A stretch of DNA of 64,000 nucleotides from positions 22,780,469-22,844,468 of the forward strand of contig NC_057790.1 in the NCBI RefSeq assembly GCF_014905175.1, given 5' to 3'. The stretch comes from Aphidius gifuensis. Lineage: Eukaryota > Arthropoda > Insecta > Hymenoptera > Braconidae. The translations under genes and the position numbers were made by a program. Below the pieces are notes generated by a model that did not search any database, was not told the DNA's origin, and was given only the letters and a program-made list of their open reading frames with translations. Positions 12,223 through 26,000 of the stretch are shown here, in pieces (the stretch's first letter is position 1; every line of letters starts with the position of its first letter).

Positions 12223-15200
12223 TAGTCACTTCCGTTTCCGTCGTCCGTGCGGATTGTTGCCAACGGGATCGCTTCTGTCATCCACATTATTTTATTCATT
12301 TTTTTTTTTTTTATTATTTTATTCTACTTTACATTCCCTTTGCAATAACCTTCTTTTATAAAAAATGCCCAATCGTAGATAAAACTGTCATAAAAAAAAA
12401 AAAAACCAACCATCATAATTCTTTCATCAAATTTGCATCATTTATTTCATCCTCATTAATTTTTCTTTCACTGATAAATAGTGCAAACATCAAACGGAAA
12501 TAAAAATGAAAAATAAATATCAAAACTTTAAAGAACATAATATAAATAAAATTTTATTTTATTTTTCATTTAATAATATCATAATATTGTCTAGATAGAG
12601 ATATATTTTAACCACAAAATTCCATTAATGCAGTTAACCATGAAAATTCACTGAATTGCTGACAACTTAATTAAAATTGCAATGAAGACACGCACATTGT
12701 ACAATTTATACAAAATACAAATAAATATTGCATATATATATTTATAAACAAAAGCTTCAACATACATACAAACATTTCTCATATTGTATACGATATTTTA
12801 CAATACATAATAATTATGTATACCTATAGCAAATCTCAAATGTTACGCATTTAACAAAACTATATATCCACATCAATGCTTTGAGTAATCTTGAATACAA
12901 TATATACCTTACATAGAAAATAATTCTACCAAAATGTTTTCAACTACAAACAGAAACGTGTATCCATATCGAAACATCATGATAATAATTATACCATACA
13001 ATACAATGAATACATGCTCAACAATGTTTCATTTTTACTTGGTACTTGTCTTGGTACATCATCATATGTGTAATAAACAAACGTAAAAATTTTTTTGTAA
13101 AGTATAAATGTATAACCACAAACAACATTCTTTTAAATAACTTTTTTTTTCTTTTTTTTGATTGAACATATATTTTAAAGGTATATGTGTATGTATTTAC
13201 GTCCTTTCGTTTTTTTTTTTTTTTTTTTCAACTTTATGCTTTTTTACCTTCTACTTAAAAATCCCTTTTTATATTATTTTTTCAAAAACTTAGCATTAAA
13301 AAATAAACACAAATAACAGTAGTTTTTGAATGAAACAATTTTTTTTATATATTTTATTATTATTTCATTATGCACTTTTAAACAAATGAAAAAAATTAAA
13401 TATATAAAAACAAAGAGTAAAATAAATATGCTTCATGGTACATGTATAAGTTCAAGTTTTTATGTTTTTAGTGCATGAACAATATACATATCCATGTATC
13501 ACACACATGTATATGCATTTACTAATAAAAAATTCATATTCCAATTATACGATATATTGTATAATAAAATTTATCTATATGTAAAATTTAAAGTTTAAAA
13601 AATACTTTCAAAAATTGTCACGTATTTTTTTTTTTCATTTTATTTATATCCATAAGAAAAGTTTAAAAAATACTCATGTTATATTGAGTCTGTCTACTAG
13701 AATTATAAAAGTTGAATTTGTATTCACTGTATATTAAAGTGAAATTCGCAGACTTACAACGACACCAATCGGCTAAGTACAAAGGTGGTGCATACGAGTG
13801 TACTTCCTTGTTTAGTAAAAATAAATAAATAATAGGTGTTGGGCTTTGCACTCACTCTTTCCAGCACATTAAACACATGTACATATATACAGTGCACTGT
13901 AATATACAACATCACATCAAACCTCATACTCTATGACATGGGGTCACAAACTTTAGATGGTGCAAGGCCAGAGTTAAGTAAGAGAGATAGATATAATAAA
14001 TTGGTGTTTTGTCCTCAATGTGATTTGTTGCATCTGCACAGAGCACTTTTATAGTATTCTGAATACAAACATCTAATAATTTTGAACTCATATTATCATT
14101 ATTATTATTATATATGGACATACATAAAACAAAATGTGTAAAGCAAAGTTTAACTGCAAATAGATGAAGAAATTATATGACAATTTAACTTTATTAAAAT
14201 TATTTTAAATGATTCACAGCTGCATTAAATGCCTGTAAAAAATTTAAAATTACATGAACAAATTTAATACAGTAAAATGAGTGTTTATAAATCTATCAGT
14301 CACTTTAATAAATGTGTTATAATTTGGTGGTTGAATAGCTTTCAAGACAAAGGCACAAATTGACAATACATATACATATAAATATTATTTCATAAAGTCA
14401 TTATAGATAAAGTACTATATAGATATGAACATAACAAATAGAGTGGGGAAAATCACTAGGGACAATTAATTAAAACTCGAATGAGTCTGGTGAGTCAATT
14501 GGGAACGTTTATCGTCTTCGAGCTATTGCTCTTTTCTCCACTTGACCATTTAACTTGGCAATGTCATTTTGGACCATTGGGAATACCAAGGACTAAGACT
14601 TTGTGTCTCTTCTATCTTAAATTAAATGTCGTTTCATTCATATATATATATAGACATTGATTTCATATATGTGTCTTGGCATTTGTGGATGTATATAAGT
14701 TTAAGTGATTTAAGGTATATAGAGTTAACTTTACTACAATGTCTCAAGTTGTTACTTTGATCTCCATAGAGAATTTATCATCAAAGCAAACCGTGGTTCA
14801 ATTTTAATTTATTTATTTTTTTTTAAATTTATTTTTATATATGTATAAGTTTTTTGATGGTTTATATAATGAGGATGTGTATAGCTTGTGGATATGAGGT
14901 TGGATAGTTTGTGGTTGTAGAGGTTTATGATTGCATACATAAGACTCTCATAATCGTAAGTGCCTTGACCACAATATTGTATAATAATCACTGTAAAAGT
15001 GCGAAATATTCAAGTATAGATAGGTGTTTATATATGTAAAATTATGTACTTGAAAATTCAGGTCACGATTCAGATTATATTAAGGGTTATTTCACCAAAT
15101 AGTTGAGAATTAATTATATATCTTTCATAAGAAGTACTCAGCTTCTATCTTCTAATCATTATAACCATTCATGATATAAAAAAAAATATCCATACAGTAG

Positions 15201-18200
15201 TTTGAACTGAAGATTAAATTCAATCATTAAAATTTTTTCATCACATATTTCATTGAAATTGTCAAATTATTCATTCATTATGAATTTTCATTTATTTTTT
15301 TTTTTTTTTTACTTACTTATATTTTTCATTTTAAGAGAATAAAATTATGTGAAAATTATATGGTAATTATTTTAAAAGAAAATTCTTCAGTACAGTTGAA
15401 ATGGTTGACCTAATTTAGTTTTTTTATTTTATTTTCTTTCACCTTTGTTATATTATTTTTATTTTACTGCAAAAAATGCTAAATATCGTCAGCATATATT
15501 GCAATATTTTAGTATTCTGAAGGAATATAAAGCTTTTTGAAGAACGTCTGAAACATTGCATTTTAATGCTCCCTCTTTTAGTTTTTTATTATTTTTTTTT
15601 TTTTTATATACATTTGGCTTTATTTAACAAAGTACTGCATCAAGTAGTCCAAGGTGGTTGGTTAAACTATGGTGTGAGAAGAAAAGAAAAAAAAAAAAAA
15701 AGACTTTCGATGGTACTTCATGAAACTTTTCAAGATAAATTTGCCATCTCAGGGATTTGTGATCACGAGACACACGTACATGGGTCGTTGCAGCTCGTAG
15801 ACCACACGACACTTCTGTAAAATGTTCACAGACCTCAATTCGTAAATTATTATTAAACAATTTTTTATTTTCATCATAACCATCATTTTGTTATTTTATT
15901 TTTAATTTATTTTATCTAACAGCTTTTTTTTTTGTATTTTTTGAATCGCTTTATTTTATCTAAACATGAATAACAGTAGAAAACTAACCGTCAGCACTTT
16001 GCCCCGGGCGATTTAAGGGGTGACAGCATGTCGACAAACTCACCTCATCCCTCAACTGACCAATTCTCATCCCTCTTCTTTCCCTTTATAAATAGTATCA
16101 CATCACACACACATTGGAGAGAACAGAGATATTCATTTATACCTCTCGGGAAATGATTTTTGTTGTTGAATTGTATTGAGCACTGTGTACTACAGCCACC
16201 ACAAATAGTGATGAAATACTTTTCAACAGTCGATTAAAAACCGATATAAATACAATCAAATAAAATAACAACAAAAACAAAAAAATATAAAATTTATATA
16301 TATAAAAAAAAAAACATTTTTCAATATTGCTATTTTGCATTTTAAGTTTTTTTTTTTTATTATTTTAAATTATTATAGACATATAAATAGATAAATCGAA
16401 TAAAAGGTAATTTAAAAAGTCAATACTTCAACAGAAAAATTTAATCCACCTTTTATTTAACCCGATTATATTCAAAATATAAATATCTGCAAAATTAAAT
16501 ATTAAAAAGTTCATTCGACAGGCAAGAATATTTTCTATTTAAATAATTTAATTAGTTAAATAGTTTAATTAGTGAACCGTACATTTTATAAATTTTTCAT
16601 GTATAAAAAATATATCAGTAAGAGAATATGCAGAGATTAAAAAATATTCACAATGTAATATAAAGTTCATATGTGATTAAATGTATAAACTGTAAATTTA
16701 GTTCTTATTATAATATTCCACTCTTGAATTCATTTTGTAATATCATATTATTTTAATACAAGAAAATTTGATTTAATATATGAAAATTAAAAAATTTGTA
16801 CAGTTATTAGACATTAAGTAGACGCTTGAAATTTTTACAAATTTAAATTATTAAAATACTAATATTAAATACCTAGTTATTCAATAATAATAAGTATAAA
16901 ATTTTATACTCATACCACATGTCAAATTCATCAGTTTTATTATTCTGAGTCAATGCATGTGGTTATATAAATATTCTTATTTAAAAAAAAAAAAAAAATG
17001 ACTGTCAATCTCGGAGTGTATACGTGCGGGTACATTTAATATCTTGTAAATTTTTTCAATTTTATTTAATTTTAAAATTATTTATATATCAGTTCAACCT
17101 AGTACTCATACGTATTATAAGTCTAAATTTTTTCAAATATAATTTCATTATGAATTTTTATTAAAAATATAATTTAATTTAATTTTTTTATATTATTATA
17201 TTTCAATTTATAAATTGCAGTATAAATATATAGATATAAAGGCTCATTGCTAAAGTTGAACACCATTAGACCTGGTTTTGCGTCTCGAGAGAATATCTCG
17301 GGTAAACCACAAGGCATGACGTTGCCGTCGTACGAGGCACGACAGGTGGTCAGCGTTGGCGCGGTGTGACAATTAGCGTTGTACGCTTTATGTACATACA
17401 TATGTGTGTGTATATATGTTTATGTATTTTGCATCACTGTATTATCTAACTTGCTCTCTCTCTTTCTATGTATGTACACTCTATTCACTATCAACACCAC
17501 GACGACACTATCACACCAGTCCAATGCATTTTGGGCTGGTCGTTGACGACACCCTCAGGCAACAACGGAAATTTGTTCAGTGTCAACTGTGTCAAACTTT
17601 TCATTCTCTCTGACGTAAACACGTATACGTTCATATGTATCCAATATATATAATTTTAAATTGTCTAAAATTATATCAATATTTCATACATGTAAAACTT
17701 TTAAAATTTGAAAATCATATTGTCAGTTTTAGGAAACTGAAAACAATATTTAATCAAAATTTAATAATCCATATGAATAAACTGTTAATAAATTTACTTT
17801 ATGGGAAATAAATTTTTAATTTGTGTATATGTAGAAAATTAATGAGAATTTTCAAAGTAATCTGATGGATTATATAATAATTTTTTATATTCTCGGTACA
17901 GTATATTATATAGTCTCCGGATTACTCTTAAAAAAAGCTTCAAATTCATGAATAATTTTTCTTTGCAAAACCATTTATAAGTTTTTATTTAATAACTTGT
18001 TTAATTATTCCCCACAAAATAATTATCATTGATAGAAAAAATCGATATACAATCATTTATCAAATTCCTCAAATCATAAAAGTAATTTGATCTGCAAGTA
18101 TTAGATTGTCAAAACTATTGTGTGTTTTATTATCTCAAAAATTATATTCATTATCAATTGGTGTACACAAATATCAACATACCAAATACATACTTGTCAT

Positions 18201-21200
18201 ACATACACAGATCAACCCATTCCATTGTCACACCTAAAACCTTCTCATCAGTTTTGTCCCAAAGTGACAATACACAACTAGTATATAGTCCTCTGGGTAT
18301 CTCGTATTTCTACCCGTACTCTCTTGTTTCTGTCACACAACTTTTTCATACCGAGGGATGATGAAGAGAACCAAGAGATGATGGAGAATGAGCAAGGTAT
18401 ATACATACGTGCTTCACAAACGCCCTGACATTTTGTTCTGTTGATTTTTTTTTATTATTTTATACCTCTCATTTCTATTATTCTAATTTTATTTATTTTC
18501 AACTTTTAATTTTATTTACATTTATGTTTATTTTTATTATTTAATTGTTTTTTTGGTCTTTATTTTTGGTTTTAAATTAATTGACACGTAAATATACGAT
18601 ATATATAGTATAGCATTTTTTATTTAAAAATACCACTGAAGTTTAAAATACCTCAAAGTAACGAAATTTGAAAATTCAAAGCAACAAATATTTGTGTGTG
18701 TATGTGTATGAAAATGCGGAATGTTCAAAGTAGTTTTTGACTTAAAGGCGGTATGCCATGAATAGTTCCTTTATGTTCAGTTATCTTTTTATGAATATAA
18801 TTTTTTAAATATTTTAACATTTAATTTGATATTTCTATTACGATTTATATAAATTTTATCAATATTTAATGAAAACATGATCAGTAATAATATAATTAAA
18901 TTATGAATTATTATTTGCATTGACTCCGAGAATAAATAAAATTTTTCTATTCGATTGTATGTGTGTTTATACAATAGACATGTATGTTATTTGAAATTAG
19001 ACACGTACACAATAGTTTAAAAAAATAAATAGATAAAAAAGCTAGTCCAATGATTTAGTATGTATTGCTCATTGAATTGAGGAATACACTTGCTATACGA
19101 AATTTTGTTGTCAAAGGGTAAATTTTCGGTTGAACGAATATGTACGCGTTGATCAGCAACAAATGCGTGTTTATGTATATATTGTATATATATATATAAT
19201 TTTATATAGGTCAGAGAGTGAACAAATGCCAGTCCTGGATCGTTGACTTTGCACTGGTTATCCGTTTCGCTAGATAAATTCAACTCCAAAATTTTCAAAA
19301 TGAATAAAATAAATTGTCGAAGAGTTGAATTAAACTATTGAATTTTATCAAGCTAATTCCACAATTTTATCTCAGCTAAATTAGATTTTTTTTTTCCTTT
19401 TATTATATCCATTACTATCTTTTTCTTGACGTTATTTAAAAATAAACGGATTAAATTCTGCTTGATTTACAATAAAAATTCAATGGAAGACGTTTTTTTT
19501 TTTTTGCATTTCTTTTTATATTATTTGTAAAAAAAAGAAACAGATGATCAGTCTTGTGTTATACAAAAAGCAGGTAAATTTGTAGAAAAAAAAAGTGAAA
19601 AATAAAAATAGTCATAGGTCTTTTTGACAATATATACCACTTAAATTACATCCACAAATTGCTTGTTCCCAAGTGTACGACACTTGGTACCCACTGTGGT
19701 AAAATTATGCCTTGCAATTTCATCAGATTAACATGGGATTTCTGGATCATTAAATTCAAAGCACCTTAAATTTAAGTAATTTAACACACAACACAAGAGT
19801 TAACCATACATATATTATCAAATCATCATAATTCAATTTATTATTTTAATTAATTAATAATTTTTATTATTAAATTGTTCACAGTCATTTGGCATTAAAA
19901 ATATTCAATAACTTAATTTAATTTTGAATATAAAATTATTAAAACTACCCATTATAAATTACTAAATCTAAAAAAGTAAATCAAAGTTAATTTAAAAATT
20001 GCATATATATAAATATTCTTTGAGTTTATAAATTTATAGTCACAAGATTATTTTTCAATAATCTTGAATAAAAAAAAAAATAAAATCCTCTTCCAATTTC
20101 CTTAAATAAATTTCTTACTTTTATAAAAAGAAAAATATCATCAAAGAAGTTTATCTAAAAAAAAAAAAAACGTGAATCATGAAAAATATTAATTTAAAAG
20201 CCACAGTACCTTGATAATTTTTTTTCGTGTTTATATTAATTTTAAAAGTAAACTGTAAAAATGACCTTTGATGTGCTTATGTTAATTATATATTATTTTT
20301 ATTATTTTTTGTTTTATTTGACGTTTACTTTTAATATATTTCGTGTGCAAACAGTAAATTATCATTTATAACTTTGTTTATACACAGAGGATAGAGGAAA
20401 AATTAATTAAAAATGCAATATGAATTTTATTATTATTTTTTGTACTATTTACTTTGATCAAATTGAGGTATTTAACTAGAAGTCACTGAGTGTTTAATGG
20501 AGAGAATTTTTTTTATCAATTTTATACTGTCCGCAGGGAAGTTTACTTATATTCTGTTATAACCACTTTGTTAACAAAACAAAATATTATTTTAATTTTT
20601 TTTTTAATTTACTTTTTTATTTATTTTTTTTTTTAATAGTATTTAACATATCAATTGTGTATACTTGAGTCTCTTTGTTTTCAAACTGACTTTATGAGTT
20701 GAACAATATTTTCAACCGGAAAACAAACGACATAAATAAAACTTAGACATTTTCTTTACCCTATTGTTACATTTCGAAAAAAAATATTCAAAAAAGGTCT
20801 ATACAATATTTTTTTTTTTTGTATATATTTTTGAATTTTTCAATTCAAGTTTCTGTCAGCAAAACTTTTCTTATATTTTTATAGATCCTTTTACTCAAAA
20901 CTTTATACTTTAATATTTTTTATTTTGACGAGGTATAGATTTTTCTCGAGATTTTTTACTTACTTCAAAACTACCTATTTTACTAGTTTTTATTTATTTT
21001 TTTTTAACGTTATGTACAAAAGCATTTTATATTTTCAATGCGTTCAATGTTGAAGGAAACGTGCAAATGACGGACATTTATTTTTTCCGCATATACAAGT
21101 AAAAGAATAAACAAAAAAAAAAACATTTTTTTTCCTTTTTGCTTAAAATATAGTAATAGAAAAAAAAAAAAAAAAAAAATGCAATCAGTAAAGACAAAAA

Positions 21201-22210
21201 AAAGCTGTACTTTTTACAACGAAACTTTGTCCATTGTAGTTTTTTTATTTTTTAAATCTAAATGATTTTTCTCGACACAAAAAAAAGGCTTAAATTTATT
21301 TTTTTCAAATAGATATTTCATAAAACTGCTGATCCAAAAAAATTAAACAGTTTATTTTTTTTTTTTTGCAAGTGATTTCTGATTAGACATTGATAGATCA
21401 CATCATATAAAACAAACGTTATCGAGCAATTTTCCAATCGAGATAAAAAAAAAAGTAAATAAATGAATCGTTTCAATCTTTTTTTTTTTTTAAATCACAC
21501 AGGGCTTCTGCTACTTCTCAATCCTCCAACTTTTCTTATCTGTTTCTTATTTCTCATCATCACTGTATTTTTTTTTTACAACAATTTTATTATTTTGCTC
21601 GTCTTTTTAACATCGTCCTTGGAGCAAGTCATTGGTTCCATCATTACCATGAACGCTCAAATGACTTGTATAAAAATTCGACATTAACACGATGAATCCC
21701 AGTGGATTAATAATAACTTGTCTCTTTTTACGTGCCTCCCTGTTAATTATACCACAGTGAAAATATTATTATTCATGTATTTATAACCTACCCACATATT
21801 TTATACATGTATGTACATTTACGGTACAATGAAAAATGTCGAGTGATTCGCTTTTCAAAAGTTTATACACACATATATATATAAATATATTTAATATGTG
21901 GTTGAGAATTGGCAATTAAATATTGGTCGACTCGGATACTCTAATTTACACACATTAATTTAACGAAATATATATACAGCATACTGTAAACCGACATCGT
22001 GTACATAATTGACCATATTATATGTAAGGCATGGTCAATATTTAATTCTCTGGCCATGTTATTATTACTATTATTATTATTTTTATTATTTATTTAATAT
22101 TCGTCTGTGTTAAATTTTGGGAGAGCATAATGAAAGGAATATTGTAGATGTCAAGTTGAATATTATATATCAATTGTAATTATAGATTTTGACAAATTAT
22201 TAATAAGACA
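12223..22210. other. AT-rich non-coding block
   Basis: No confident gene. G+C-richer islands occur at about 12160-12290, 14485-14600 (with a minus-strand small frame), 15690-15830, 15985-16120, 17260-17400 and 17490-17610. Each is open in several frames mainly because it has few AT-rich stop codons. A perfect 14-base palindrome, TACAGTGCACTGTA, lies at 13888-13901. The rest is homopolymer tracts and AT-rich sequence. Confidence 0.6.
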
Positions 22211-22212
22211 AA

Positions 22213-22235
22213 TTCTTCTTCTGTTTCAGGTAAGC
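22213..22235 (+). other. Putative recursive splice site (zero-length exon, ratchet point)
   Basis: A pyrimidine tract (22213-22227, broken by a single G at 22223) runs into CAG at 22227-22229, followed immediately by GTAAGC at 22230-22235. A full 3' splice site thus abuts a full 5' splice site with no exon between. This is the arrangement of recursive splice sites known from very long introns of Drosophila and vertebrate neuronal and adhesion genes. It is on the strand of the nephrin-like exons and about 27.7 kb upstream of the first one. If used, it implies an exon further left, probably outside the window, and stepwise removal of a long intron. No transcript data are available, so usage is inferred. 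Confidence 0.55.
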
Positions 22236-22988
22236 TATCTAGCCGAGTTTCACAAACTATAACTATTGAATTATGGGACATAAATTGGTAATGTACTTGG
22301 GAATGTTGAATAAATGAATTTTTTAATTGTAGACATTTATATATTTATGGGCATTTTTTTTTTATAACGATGGAAAGTGTAAATAAATATTTGTTAAGGT
22401 GAAAATAACTGATACAATTTATTGTATAGTCATGAAAGATTTTATGAGTGAAACTATAAAAAATTTAACACCTTTATAATGTCAAATATCATAACAATTA
22501 TCGGGATAAAAATAGAATTAAATGGAATATACTGATAAGATATTATGCACAATAAAAATGTGAATGAATTGGCTAACGAGAAAATATAAACTTTAAATAA
22601 GGACAGTTATTTAAAGTCGTAAAAAACTATGGTCTATTTTATTTCTTGAATATCGAAATTTTCAATATTGCCAGATGTTTGAATAAAAAAAAAAAATAGT
22701 TAATTGTCAGGGAAATTTGAATCAAATATCAAATAAATGAAAGTTGAGGTATTAAAAAAAAAAAAAAAAACATTTCACTACGTACAAAAGACTTAGTTAG
22801 AAATCTGGTCTAATCCGCTTATTTAAACTCTGATGTGAAATTCAATTTAACTTTTAACTCATTCATAAAAAAAAAAAAAAAAATTCCTTTCTTTCATATC
22901 ATTCACACACTACTTTTGTTTTTGAAAACTTAAATTTATTCATTAATAATGAAGTATTATTATTTTAATATTAATTCATTCTTAAAAC

Positions 22989-23011
22989 AAAAAAAAAAAA
23001 AAAAAAAAAAA
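22989..23011. repeat. Poly-A tract, 23 bases
   Basis: One of the longest uninterrupted homopolymers in the window. No coding sequence and no recognisable transposon end lies beside it. Confidence 0.85.
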
Positions 23012-26000
23012 TGAACTTATATAAAATTGAATTTAAAAAAAAATTGACAGTGGATTTTAAAAGTATAATAGATAACGACAATTAAAAAAATTAAATTCAT
23101 CGTTTACAATTTTATTTTTAAAAAAATATAAAAAAAAAATCATACTATCATCTCGTTTTAACTGGAATAAATAAATAATAAATAAATAAGAGAAATTTAA
23201 ATTTTACAATAGTCGACAAAGGCAAGTAAGAGGAGGGCAAAGGTAGATAAGATAGGAAGGGTGGGTAGGTGGGTTGTATAATTAAGTTGAGCCATGAAAA
23301 CTATGTCTCTCTTGCTCTCTCTGTCGACAAACGAGCTTGAGCTTGATAGTACCTGTACTCTGTAGTATATAGAGCTTGCTGATTTTCTATACAAATTCAG
23401 TAACCATGAAAAATATTCATATTATATATCATTCTATCCATCATAGATGTAAATGATAGGCATAAGGTATATATCTATATATATTAAATTTACAGAAATG
23501 AATATAGATGTATATATAATTTGAGTTTTGTGATAAGAGGGCTTGACACTAATGGCTCTCAATATACCTGTGATTCAATAATAGTCTGTCGTCCTTTACT
23601 CTATTCACTTTATCCAACACACTCAGTATACCTATATAACTCAGTCCTCAGACAATACCACTTGTTCTTCTTCTCACCATTTGTCTTTATTCAATCATTT
23701 TGATTATTGTCAACGACACAAATTTTCATCATTGATTGTTATATTCTCAATACAATTTTTTGTCTATTTAATTGACAAATTTATTCTGATATTCATTTAA
23801 TTATTTATATAATAATTATTTTTTAAATTATATTATATATTTATTCATGCTCTATTTTTTTTGCTTTTTGTTACGTGAGATTTTTGTGCAAAACCATTTA
23901 TCAAAAATTTAATATTTACTTTTTAAAGTTGGGCTTTACTTGTACAAACTGTAGCACACATCTGTCGTATCAGTATAGTTATATTTTTTTAACTTTGTAT
24001 ATATGGGGTTCTCTTTTAATTCAAATGAGTTTTGAAATTTTAATATATTTATATAACTCAATTTTAATAAATTGTTTTATTTTTTGAAGCTCATTGTTTG
24101 TTATAATTTTTAGATTTTCTAATAATGTTAATTACAAAATGTTATTATAGATTATTCCTTTTTTTTTTTTTTTGCTATGTTTGTCTTGTGAATTGATTAA
24201 GTATATTTGAATAATGATATCTCATTTGTCAGTTTAACAAAAATATTATCGTATATCTGATTATGACATTTTTCATCATTTTTATTTATTTATTTTTTCT
24301 TTGAATTGATTGTTGTATATATATTATATATATGTATGTATTGCATAACTCATTCGACCCAATATTCCATCAGCCTATCACGAAAAAGTGCTATTCAAAA
24401 ACTCAATTAATCCTCGATATCTCGTCCCGTCATCGACAGTCGCTTCAGAAGAAATATACCAATTCAATTTATGTTTTGTAAAATTCGATAGGAATTTTTA
24501 TATTTTTATTATTATTTTGAATATATTTTTAATAAAAATAAAACAGAGACAAACAAATCAAATACAAGAATAGAAAATAATTTATTTTAAAATAAATAGA
24601 CTGATTTTTATTCAATATTCATTTGGTTTTATTTATGAAATTGAAATATTATTGAATTGAAAAAAAAAACCACGGTGGAAAATTTATTTTAATAATAAAA
24701 TGTTGAATTTGGAAAAATAAATAAAAATATGATTTTGACTTTAGGCAATGAACAAATACTCAAATTTTTATTTTTTTTTTATTTTTTTGCACGCTTGTCT
24801 ATTTTTTTTCAATACGAAATATTTGAAAACAAATATTGAAAAAGAAGATACAAATAGAAATAATATTTAAAAAAAAAAATAATATACAAGTATGTCAATT
24901 TTACAAAGCTAAAATAATAAAAATAGTATATACTATTCGTTAAAATATTTACGTGTGGTCACACCTGTTTCCAACACTGTCCACTGAGAGGAGAAAAAAA
25001 AAAAAAAAAATTTGTCTCTCAGTTGATCACAGAGGCAAAACTACCCTCAGCAATTTATTTCAAATCTTTTTTTTTTAATATTCTTCAAATATATTTCATT
25101 TCATTTTTACTTTTTTTCGTTGACTCATCTGTGCTGCAAAATTTGATATGCATTCAACTCAACTACAACCTGCCATCTAGTTTTAAAAATTTTTTAAATT
25201 AATTTATTCTTTTCTGCGTGAAAAAATTTTTTTTATTTTTTTCCATTCAAAATTTGTTTTATATTACAATCTTATTGTTGGAATATTAAAATTTAATTGA
25301 ACAACCATAATTAAAAGTACAAATATTTTCTCACTTTATAAATAAAATTGGGTATTTAATTTTTATTAAATACTAATAAATATTTAATGCTTCATAAATA
25401 ACATCATGAAAACAAACGTTCGAATTAATGTTTATATATTTATTATGTATGCAATATACACAAAAGACCATTTCATAAATGCAGCAAGTGCCTGTTACAA
25501 TTAACAAACCTTATTTGTTGTTTAAACTTGCGTTTATATTAAAAATACTTGTATAATTCCTACAACAATAAATTAACATGTTGGATTTCATCTTTTACAA
25601 TAAAACTTCTTTTCCATCTTTTTTTTTTTTTTGTCAACAAGAAATTGTCTCATACTTACAAAATATATTATTATATATTAAAATATACATCAAGCATTCT
25701 AAAACATCATCCAACAATTTTGTAATTAATTAACACAAACAAAGCCACGACAGGGTGATGACAGAAAATACTGTCTAATTGCCAGATAACATAATTGTCA
25801 AATACCATTTCAAACGAAACTGACAAAACAGTTGTGCTTTCACAACAAAACATTCCTCCAACTATATAACCATTCCTATATATATAAATTTGACAAATCT
25901 ATACATAAGTCTTGGGTACTTGTGCATATACCCATAAATAAGTTTATAAATTTTCCCAATTAATTAATGATAATATAATAGTGTCAATTTTATCACATCA

